A stretch of DNA of 64,000 nucleotides. Source: Gammaproteobacteria bacterium (GTDB lineage Bacteria > Pseudomonadota > Gammaproteobacteria > S012-40). Of the stretch, positions 57,193 through 64,000 are shown one piece after another. How positions within the stretch are numbered: position 1 is the first letter of the stretch; each line of letters starts with the position of its first letter. A program made the position numbers and the translations under genes. The notes beneath the pieces were generated by a model. That model was not told the DNA's origin, did not search any database, and was given only the letters and a program-made list of their open reading frames with translations. The stretch covers positions 1-64,000 of the forward strand of contig CAKKRP010000023.1 in assembly GCA_919902765.1 (NCBI GenBank), read 5' to 3'.

Positions 57193-58908
57193 ATGTTAAA
57201 CATAGTATTTGTGTTGCTGCGCCGCCTGCAAGTGCCGTTGGTCGTATTGATCGTGGCCTATGCGGCGGCGGTGTTGGGCTTTGTGTTGATACCGGGCAAA
57301 GACGACCACGGTCAACCCTGGGACATGGGATTCTTGCATGCGTTTTATGTGGTAAGTTACACGGCAACCACCATCGGTTTCGGTGAACTGCCTTATTTGT
57401 TCACGGATATGCAACGCCTATGGATGACGTTGGTTGTTTATGTCACCGTCATCGCTTGGATGTATGCCATCGGTATGATTTTGGCGTTGATTCAAGACTC
57501 CGCGATACGCACGCTGATGAAGGAGCAGTTGTTTGTGCGCCATGTGCGCCGTATTGTTGAACCGTTCTATTTGTTGTGCGGTTATGGGAATAGCGGCGGC
57601 AGCTTGGTGCGAGGACTGACCGGCGCGGGCTTGCGTGTGGTCGTGGTGGATTCCGACTCTGCAGCGATCGATGCATTGTCCATTGAAGATCTGCCGTTGC
57701 CAGTTCCGGGGCTGTGCCGGGATGCCGGATTGCCTGACACGCTGGTGATGGCAGGTTTGCAAAGCCGTCATTGCGCGGGTGTGTTGGTGTTGACCAAAGA
57801 CGATGAGGTTAACGTAAAAATCGCGATTGCGACCAAATTGTTGTGTCCGCAACTGCTTACTATCGTGCGTGTGCATACGCAGGCGTTTGCCGACACCCTG
57901 GCGACTTTTGGCGTTGACTATACGCTAAACCAGTATGATCTATTCACACGCATTTTTAAAAATGCGGTGCATGCACCCAGCTTATATGCATTGGACGAGC
58001 GGCTGACCAGTGTGCCAAATGAGGCGTGGTCGCCGCCCTTGGAGGTGCCGCGCGGACACTGGATCGTGTGCGGATATGGGCGCTTTGGTCAGGCCATGCA
58101 CAAGGCCTTGCATGACGAGGGGGTTAGTTGTACGTTTATTGCCACCGAGAAAAATAATGCCGCGCGGGCGCCGCGCCATGTTGTAGTAGGTGAGGCGACC
58201 AGCGTTGATGTCTTGGTCGAGGCCGGTGTACGCGACGCGAGCGCCATCATAGCGGGCACCGGCGACGACATGCGGAATTTAGCCATCGTAATGACCGCGC
58301 GGAGGTTGAACCCAACCATATTTGTCGTGGCGCGCCAACTTCATATCGACAATGACGCACTGTTTCGAGCGGCGGCCATTCCGTTGGTGTTGCAACACGG
58401 TCAAGTGCTGGCGGGTGAGGCGTTTACCATCATCACGTCGCCGTTGGTGGTGGATTTTCTGCGCCTTACCGAACAGCACGATGAAGCCTGGGCGGATGCA
58501 TTGCATCGCCGCATACACGCGTATACGGGTGAGCATAATCCTGACCGTTGGACCGTGGACGTGCGATCCAACAGCGCGCCCGCCATTTGTCTAGTTCTGG
58601 CAAGAGGTCGGCGGATCAGTATCGGCGATCTGTGCCGCGATACAAATGAGCGCGCGCGGTACACCCCCAGCATCGCATTGTTACTCAAGCGCGAATCGGA
58701 ATTTACATTGTTGCCCGTCGCCACGCTGGAAGTGCGGAAAGGCGATAAAATATTGTTTTGCGGTGTTAAAGAAGCGCGTAAACAAATGGAATGGGTGACG
58801 CGCAATCACAATGTTTGTCACTATATTTTAACCGGTGAAGAATCCACGCGAAATATCGCGACACTGATTACGCCCCGTACCGCGCGTGTAAAAAAACGGC
58901 AATCATAA
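57193..58908 (+). CDS. Potassium channel with two TrkA-N/RCK domains
   Basis: 571 residues. Two transmembrane helices flank the pore loop with selectivity-filter-like TTIGFGEL (about 59-66; the canonical TVGYG is changed). TrkA-N domain 1 follows (LLCGYGNSGGSLVRGL near 127, VVVVDSD) and domain 2 (IVCGYGRFGQAMHKAL near 289), then two TrkA-C-like parts. It probably moves K+ under NAD(H)/nucleotide control. It forms an operon with the DUF6394 gene. Confidence 0.85.
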   Translation: MLNIVFVLLRRLQVPLVVLIVAYAAAVLGFVLIPGKDDHGQPWDMGFLHAFYVVSYTATTIGFGELPYLFTDMQRLWMTLVVYVTVIAWMYAIGMILALIQDSAIRTLMKEQLFVRHVRRIVEPFYLLCGYGNSGGSLVRGLTGAGLRVVVVDSDSAAIDALSIEDLPLPVPGLCRDAGLPDTLVMAGLQSRHCAGVLVLTKDDEVNVKIAIATKLLCPQLLTIVRVHTQAFADTLATFGVDYTLNQYDLFTRIFKNAVHAPSLYALDERLTSVPNEAWSPPLEVPRGHWIVCGYGRFGQAMHKALHDEGVSCTFIATEKNNAARAPRHVVVGEATSVDVLVEAGVRDASAIIAGTGDDMRNLAIVMTARRLNPTIFVVARQLHIDNDALFRAAAIPLVLQHGQVLAGEAFTIITSPLVVDFLRLTEQHDEAWADALHRRIHAYTGEHNPDRWTVDVRSNSAPAICLVLARGRRISIGDLCRDTNERARYTPSIALLLKRESEFTLLPVATLEVRKGDKILFCGVKEARKQMEWVTRNHNVCHYILTGEESTRNIATLITPRTARVKKRQS

Positions 58909-59075
58909 ATCGAGTGGGTTTACGTTTCGATTCTCCCGCAGGCGGCGGCGCGCGCCGATGAGGCGTTGGTGTTGAAAGCGAAAGTCTTTAGGAATGCGTC
59001 CCCCTGCCCACCCCATCCCTAAAAAATGTTAAACTAACCCGCTTTGATTACAATTCCTACAAATTGGATGAGGGA

Positions 59076-59696
59076 ATGCTGCAAATCGAAAATATTTGTT
59101 GCGAACGCGGCGACCGGCGCTTGTTTCAGGGCCTGAGTTTCGCGGTGGGCGCGGGGGAAAGTATGCACGTGGTCGGTCACAATGGCAGTGGCAAGACCAC
59201 GCTGCTGCGTGCGCTCGCCGGTTTGCTTGCGCCTACCGAGGGGACCATCCGCTGGCGTGAAGAAGATATCCGTGATTTGGGTGAGGAATATCACCAGGAA
59301 CTCGCCTACCTAGGCCATTTGAACGGTAACAAAGGCGACCTCAGCGTGTATGAAAATTTGCGTGTGGCGGCCTGCCTGGCCGGGCGCATGGTGACCCCTG
59401 AAGAGGTGACGGCAGCGTTGCGGCGCATAGGTTTGCACGATTGTGAGGACTTACCCGCGCGGATCCTTTCGCAGGGCCAGCAGCGCCGGGTGGCATTGGC
59501 GCGGTTGTTTTTGACTAAGGCGGCCTTGTGGGTGCTCGACGAACCCTTTGTGGCCTTGGATACTGCTGCCGTGGCCACGTTGCAGCATGAAATCGACGAA
59601 CATTTACGGCGCGGCGGAATTATTGTGCTCACCGCGCATCACGAGGTGCAACTAAATACGGGTGCGCCACGTCTATTGGAACTGGGGAGACACTAA
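59076..59696 (+). CDS. ccmA: Heme exporter ATPase CcmA
   Basis: About 206 residues from ATG 59076 (TTG 59064 would add four). ABC ATPase with Walker A GHNGSGKTT, signature LSQGQQRRVALARL and Walker B LWVLDEPFVALD. It powers the CcmABCD complex that releases heme-loaded CcmE. First gene of the ccm operon. Confidence 0.95.
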   Translation: MLQIENICCERGDRRLFQGLSFAVGAGESMHVVGHNGSGKTTLLRALAGLLAPTEGTIRWREEDIRDLGEEYHQELAYLGHLNGNKGDLSVYENLRVAACLAGRMVTPEEVTAALRRIGLHDCEDLPARILSQGQQRRVALARLFLTKAALWVLDEPFVALDTAAVATLQHEIDEHLRRGGIIVLTAHHEVQLNTGAPRLLELGRH

Positions 59697-59699
59697 GCC

Positions 59700-60368
59700 A
59701 TGTGGGCAGCGGCGCGCATCGTCTTGTGGCGGGATGTCTTGTTGGCGGTGCGACGGCAGTCCGAGGTGGTGACCAGCCTGTTTTTCTTTATCTTGGTGGT
59801 CACGCTGTTTCCATTGGGCGTGGGGCCGGATATCGAGATGTTGCGCATCATTGCCCCCGGCGTGGTGTGGGTGGCGGCGTTGCTGGCGTCGATGTTGGCG
59901 CTCAATCGCATGTTTTCCGGCGATTATGTCGATGGCAGCCTGGAGCAAATGGTGCTGGCCGCGCAACCCTTGCCGGTGTTGGTGTTCAGCAAAATCTTGG
60001 CCCATTGGCTGGTGTCGGGCCTGCCCTTGGTGGTGATGGCACCGGTGCTGGGCCTGCAATTGGGTATGGATAGCGACAGTTTGCGTGTGCTCGTGATATC
60101 GTTATTGATCGGCACGCCGGTGTTGAGTTTGATCGGCGCGGTGGGCGCGGCGCTGACCTTGGGTCTGCGCGGGGGCGGGGTGTTGATTTCATTATTAGTG
60201 TTGCCTTTATATATCCCAGTGCTGATCTTTGGCGCGGGGGCGGTGGAGGCCACACAGGCGGGGTTGGGGGGCGACTCCCATTTGTATCTTTTGGGGGCGA
60301 TTTGCGTGTTTTCGCTGTTATTGGGCCCGTGGGCCAGTAGCGCCGCCTTACGCATAGCGATGGAATAG
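59700..60368 (+). CDS. ccmB: Heme exporter membrane subunit CcmB
   Basis: 222 residues with six hydrophobic segments and the family features WRDVLLAVRR at the N-terminus, MFSGDYVDGSLEQM and LGLRGGGVL. Partner of CcmA. It starts three bases after ccmA. Confidence 0.94.
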   Translation: MWAAARIVLWRDVLLAVRRQSEVVTSLFFFILVVTLFPLGVGPDIEMLRIIAPGVVWVAALLASMLALNRMFSGDYVDGSLEQMVLAAQPLPVLVFSKILAHWLVSGLPLVVMAPVLGLQLGMDSDSLRVLVISLLIGTPVLSLIGAVGAALTLGLRGGGVLISLLVLPLYIPVLIFGAGAVEATQAGLGGDSHLYLLGAICVFSLLLGPWASSAALRIAME

Positions 60369-60374
60369 GCGGCG

Positions 60375-61127
60375 ATGTCGATATTGAGTAAAGAATTTTG
60401 GTTGCAATTCTCGTCACCCAAGACATTTTATCCGGTGGCGGGCAGGATGATCCCGTGGTTTGCCGGTGGGGCGATCCTACTAACGTTAGTCGGCCTGTAT
60501 ATCGGCCTCTTAGCCGCGCCGACCGATTTTCAGCAAGGCGACGCCTATCGCATCATCTATATTCATGTCCCGGCGGCGTGGATGTCGATGTTTATCTATA
60601 TCGTGATGAGCGTTTATGCCGGCATGGGCCTGGTATTAAACGCGCGCTTGTCGAATATGATGGCCACGGCATTGGCGCCTACCGGTGCGATGTTCGCGTT
60701 TTTGGCCTTGTGGACGGGGGCCTTGTGGGGGCGCCCGACCTGGGGGGCTTACTGGGTGTGGGATGCGCGCCTGACCTCGCAATTGATTTTATTGTTTTTG
60801 TATCTTGGTTATATCGCCTTGCAGGCCGCGATTGACGATCCGCGTCGCGCCTATCGCGCCAGCGCGGTGTTGGCCTTGGTCGGGGTCATCAACGTGCCCA
60901 TCATTTATTTTTCGGTGCAGTGGTGGAATACCTTGCACCAGGGTTCATCCATTAATATCAGCCAAGCGCCTAAAATGGCCAGCATCATGTTGACCACGAT
61001 GTTGATCATGTCGTTGGCGGCGTGGTTATATGCGATTGCGATTGCGCTGTTCCGCGTGCGCGTGATTATCTTGGAGCGCGAACGCCACAGCGATTGGGTG
61101 CGCGATCTCGTAGGGGCGCGGCCATGA
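60375..61127 (+). CDS. ccmC: Heme-handling protein CcmC
   Basis: 250 residues with six helices. The tryptophan-rich heme motif lies in LWGRPTWGAYWVWDARLTSQ with conserved His residues in IHVPAAWMS and TLHQGSS. It attaches heme to CcmE. Its stop overlaps ccmD (ATGA). Confidence 0.95.
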   Translation: MSILSKEFWLQFSSPKTFYPVAGRMIPWFAGGAILLTLVGLYIGLLAAPTDFQQGDAYRIIYIHVPAAWMSMFIYIVMSVYAGMGLVLNARLSNMMATALAPTGAMFAFLALWTGALWGRPTWGAYWVWDARLTSQLILLFLYLGYIALQAAIDDPRRAYRASAVLALVGVINVPIIYFSVQWWNTLHQGSSINISQAPKMASIMLTTMLIMSLAAWLYAIAIALFRVRVIILERERHSDWVRDLVGARP

Positions 61128-61300
61128 ATTGGAATAGTTTCGGCGAGTTCCTGCACATGAGCGGGTACGGCCCCTATGTGTGGGGGTCTTATGGGGTGTT
61201 TGCGTTGTTTATCGTTGTCGAGTGGGTGCAGTTGTCGCGACGACGCAAAGACATAATCGCGCGTATCAAACGTATGGCGCGCATGGAAAGGGGTGATTAA
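61124..61300 (+). CDS. ccmD: Heme exporter protein CcmD
   Basis: 58 residues: MSGYGPYVWGSYGVF before one transmembrane helix, followed by a basic tail RRRKDIIARIKRMAR. A small subunit of CcmABCD. The start overlaps the end of ccmC by four bases. Confidence 0.93.
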   Translation: MNWNSFGEFLHMSGYGPYVWGSYGVFALFIVVEWVQLSRRRKDIIARIKRMARMERGD

Positions 61301-61302
61301 AC

Positions 61303-61788
61303 ATGAAAACTCGGCATAAACGTTTGGCGTTTGTCGTAGCGGGTCTTGGGGCGTTGAGTTTGATCGCCTACCTCATCTTCAACGCATTTCAGGGCAATTT
61401 ACTGTATTTTTTCAGCCCCAGTGACGTGGTAGCCAAAAAAGCCCCGATTGAAAAGAGTTTTCGTTTAGGTGGCTTGGTCGAGGTGGGGTCATTAAAGCGT
61501 GAAGATGACGGATTGACCGCGCATTTTACGGTGACGGATAATGTGCAGCGTATAAACGTGACCTATAAAGGCATCCTGCCGGATTTATTTAAAGAAGGTA
61601 AAGGAGTGGTCGCGCAAGGTAAATTGGAGCATGACGGCATGTTCCGCGCGAGTGAAGTCTTAGCCAAACACGACGAGAATTACATGCCGCCCGAAGTGGC
61701 TGCGTCTTTGAAGTCCGCGCAAAACGGCGCTAAATCTCCGGCCCCTGCGGCCAACACCGTTAATACCGAAGGGGGACGTAAACTGTGA
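61303..61788 (+). CDS. ccmE: Periplasmic heme chaperone CcmE
   Basis: 161 residues: an N-terminal anchor (about 8-30), an OB-fold domain, and the covalent heme site His123 with Tyr127 in LAKHDENYMPPEV. It carries heme from CcmABCD to CcmF. Its end overlaps the ccmF start by four bases. Confidence 0.95.
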   Translation: MKTRHKRLAFVVAGLGALSLIAYLIFNAFQGNLLYFFSPSDVVAKKAPIEKSFRLGGLVEVGSLKREDDGLTAHFTVTDNVQRINVTYKGILPDLFKEGKGVVAQGKLEHDGMFRASEVLAKHDENYMPPEVAASLKSAQNGAKSPAPAANTVNTEGGRKL

Positions 61789-63764
61789 TACCTGAACTTG
61801 GACATTTTGCCCTAATCATCGCGCTGTTGCTGGCGCTGACGCAATGCGTATTGCCGTTAGTCGGCGCGCAGCGCGGCATTACCTCTTGGATGGCGGTCGC
61901 GCGACCGGCGGCGGTGGGACAATTCGGATTTATTCTGATTGCGTTTAGCTGTTTGGTCTACACCTTTGTCACCAATGACTTCACCGTCGCGTATGCCGCG
62001 CAACAGTCCAATTCAAAATTGCCCGTCATGTATCGCGTCGCCGGGGTGTGGGGCGGTCACGAAGGGTCGATGTTATTGTGGGTGTTTATGCTGAGTGCCT
62101 GGACGCTGGCCGTCACCGCCTTTAGCCGCCATTTACCGAACGATATGGTGTCGCGCGTGATCGGCGTGTTGGGTTTTATCTCGTTTGGTTTTATATTATT
62201 TGTCTTGTTGACCTCCAATCCGTTTGAACGCTTGTTGCCCGGCGCCGAAGACGGGCGCGATTTGAATCCCTTGTTGCAAGACCCGGGTTTGATTATTCAT
62301 CCGCCGATGTTGTACATGGGTTATGTCGGATTCTCTGTTGCGTTCGCGTTCGCGATCGCGGCCTTGATCGGTGGAAAACTCGATGCCACGTGGGCGCGTT
62401 GGTCGCGCCCGTGGACGACCGTGGCGTGGGTATTTTTGACTGGCGGTGTTGCGCTGGGTAGCTGGTGGGCGTATTACGAACTCGGGTGGGGCGGATGGTG
62501 GTTCTGGGACCCGGTGGAAAACGCGTCTTTCATGCCTTGGTTGGTCGGCACCGCACTCATACATTCATTGGCGGTGACCGAAAAACGCGGCACGTTTAAA
62601 AATTGGACCGTGTTATTGGCCTTGTGTACATTTTCCTTGAGTTTGCTTGGTACATTCTTAGTACGCTCCGGTGTATTAACCTCGGTGCATGCCTTCGCAA
62701 CCGATCCTGAGCGTGGCGGATTTATCCTGATGTTCCTCGCCATCGTGGTTGGCAGTTCCTTGCTGTTATACGCCTGGCGCGCGCCCACAGTGGGCTTGGG
62801 CGGTCGTTTCGGTATGATCTCGCGCGAATCGTTATTGCTGACCAATAATGTGTTGTTATTAGTGGCCGCAGGCGCGGTGTTGTTGGGCACACTATATCCT
62901 TTATTGATGGATGCGCTGGGTCAAGGCAAGATATCTGTCGGACCACCGTATTTTAACGCGATATTCGTGCCCTTGATGACCCCCTTGGTATTCCTGATGG
63001 CAATAGGCCCCATCGCGCGTTGGAAAAATGCCGATGTGCCGGAAATCATCGACCGCTTGAAATGGGCCTTTGGCGTCAGTGTGGTCACGGCGCTGGTGCT
63101 GCCGTTTGTGATGGGGCATTGGTCTTGGTTGGTAAGCCTCGGGCTGTTTATGGCGACCTGGATATTTTCCAGTATCATCGCTAGCATTTGGCGTCGCGCT
63201 AAAACACGCGCAGTGGCCGGCGTGGAGAGTGGCTCTGCGTCATTGAGTTATTACGGCATGCAATTGGCGCATACCGGTGTTGCCGTGTTCATCGTCGGTG
63301 TGACCTTGGTTCTAGGTTACGAAGAACAAAAAGACGTGCGCATGGACATCGGCGATACCGTACAGTTAGGTGAATATTCCTTCCGTTTCGATGGCGTGCA
63401 AACGGTGCCGGGTCCCAATTACGAGGCCACGCGTGGCCGTTTGACGGTGTTCAAAAATAATAAACCGTTTGCGCTGATGGAGCCGGAAAAACGCATTTAT
63501 ATCGTACAACAAATGCCGATGACCGAAGCCGCGATCAGGCCCAGTTTGTTCGGCGATTTATACGCATCCCTGGGTGAGCCCGTGAGCGGCGGCGCGTGGA
63601 GCGTGCGCGTGTATCATAAACCCTTTGTCGATTGGATATGGGGCGGCTGTTTTATCATGCTGATGGGCGGTGTGTTGGCGATTTCAGATAGACGTTATCG
63701 TTTATCCAAGGTGCGGGCTGCGGCGCGTGTAGACATTCAAATGCCGGCGGGGGTAAAAGGCTAA
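61785..63764 (+). CDS. ccmF: Cytochrome c heme lyase subunit CcmF
   Basis: 659 residues with about 15 helices and the WWD motif GWGGWWFWDPVENASFMPW (about 232-250), plus WGGHEGSMLLW and a periplasmic C-terminal domain. It ligates heme to CXXCH motifs with CcmH. Its work would serve the many cytochromes at 1584-15510. Confidence 0.95.
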   Translation: MIPELGHFALIIALLLALTQCVLPLVGAQRGITSWMAVARPAAVGQFGFILIAFSCLVYTFVTNDFTVAYAAQQSNSKLPVMYRVAGVWGGHEGSMLLWVFMLSAWTLAVTAFSRHLPNDMVSRVIGVLGFISFGFILFVLLTSNPFERLLPGAEDGRDLNPLLQDPGLIIHPPMLYMGYVGFSVAFAFAIAALIGGKLDATWARWSRPWTTVAWVFLTGGVALGSWWAYYELGWGGWWFWDPVENASFMPWLVGTALIHSLAVTEKRGTFKNWTVLLALCTFSLSLLGTFLVRSGVLTSVHAFATDPERGGFILMFLAIVVGSSLLLYAWRAPTVGLGGRFGMISRESLLLTNNVLLLVAAGAVLLGTLYPLLMDALGQGKISVGPPYFNAIFVPLMTPLVFLMAIGPIARWKNADVPEIIDRLKWAFGVSVVTALVLPFVMGHWSWLVSLGLFMATWIFSSIIASIWRRAKTRAVAGVESGSASLSYYGMQLAHTGVAVFIVGVTLVLGYEEQKDVRMDIGDTVQLGEYSFRFDGVQTVPGPNYEATRGRLTVFKNNKPFALMEPEKRIYIVQQMPMTEAAIRPSLFGDLYASLGEPVSGGAWSVRVYHKPFVDWIWGGCFIMLMGGVLAISDRRYRLSKVRAAARVDIQMPAGVKG

Positions 63765-64000
63765 TGTTGCGTTATGCATTTCCTATCGTCGCATTTTTTA
63801 TTTTGGTGTTTTTTTTATATCGTGGATTGTCGCTGAAACCCAGCGAGATTCCTTCGCCGCTGATAGATAAACCCGCCCCGGCGTTTACACTGCCGCAGGT
63901 GTTGAACGAGCAACAGACATTTACACCTGCACAGATGAAGGGCAAGGTGTGGATGTTAAACGTGTGGGCCTCGTGGTGTCCGTCGTGTCGCGACGAACAT
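63764..64000 (+). CDS. ccmG: Thiol-disulfide oxidoreductase CcmG/DsbE, cut by the window edge
   Basis: The first 79 residues only: an N-terminal anchor, PAPAFTLPQV and the thioredoxin active site WCPSC (about 71-75). It keeps apocytochrome cysteines reduced. It starts one base into the ccmF stop codon (TAATG). The rest lies beyond 64000, probably followed by ccmH. Confidence 0.93.
   Translation, partial: MLRYAFPIVAFFILVFFLYRGLSLKPSEIPSPLIDKPAPAFTLPQVLNEQQTFTPAQMKGKVWMLNVWASWCPSCRDEH

Noticed and set aside
1-64000. CRISPR arrays, prophage genes, rRNA operons.
   Set aside because: No regularly spaced direct repeats with spacers, no phage structural or integrase genes and no rRNA sequence were seen.

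Overview
The window is a chromosomal piece of a gammaproteobacterium. Several gene orders point that way: iscR-iscS-iscU-iscA-hscB-hscA-fdx-iscX, ndk-rlmN-pilF-rodZ-hisS-yfgM-bamB-der, dapA-bamC-purC, and a System I cytochrome c maturation operon ccmABCDEFG. The bamC and yfgM genes and an IscR with E. coli-like cysteine spacing agree with this. I cannot name a genus. The many exported c-type cytochromes suggest a redox-active, probably sedimentary or metal/sulfur-cycling lifestyle (inference).

Layout. 1-1257: remains of a transposition module, a TniB/ExeA-like ATPase plus the tail of a Mu-type transposase. 1584-15510: the most distinctive region, a large extracellular-electron-transfer-like locus. 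It holds a tetraheme cytochrome, a parvulin-type foldase, a large outer-membrane beta-barrel, three triheme c7-type cytochromes, a cupredoxin lipoprotein with a helical tail, two NHL beta-propeller proteins, a cytochrome with 11 CXXCH motifs plus one CX4CH, and a cytochrome with PKD domains and a C-terminal anchor. Together the genes encode about 28 heme sites. 15567-18148: suhB, trmJ, cysE. 18284-25208: the isc operon, with an extra cysteine desulfurase inserted after iscR, followed by a convergent Tat-type DsrE-like gene. 25922-30718: an envelope-stress block with a CpxP-like lipoprotein, a CpxR/CpxA-like pair, an ECF sigma/anti-sigma pair and a TetR regulator. 31116-32875: a MEKHLA protein and a Cyc2-like fused cytochrome-porin.

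33114-41034 is the housekeeping block from ndk to der, with ispG absent from its usual place and a short RodZ. Then come a PAS-GGDIF-EAL protein, pgi and tRNA-Leu(CAA). Between the tRNA and pepN lies an unannotated stretch that looks like a CsrB/RsmZ-type small RNA: repeated GGA motifs, some in hairpin loops, followed by a strong intrinsic terminator. 45198-58908 holds pepN, a [2Fe-2S] ferredoxin, alaA, phoH, bcp, dapA, bamC, purC, a chemoreceptor and a DUF6394/potassium-channel pair. 59076-64000 is the ccm operon, running off the right edge.

How the parts may fit together (inference): the ccm operon would mature the many c-type hemes, the dedicated foldase and the Bam lipoproteins would support outer-membrane barrel assembly, and the porin, multiheme and cupredoxin proteins would move electrons across the outer membrane. 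The Cyc2-like protein offers a second, independent one-protein route across the outer membrane.
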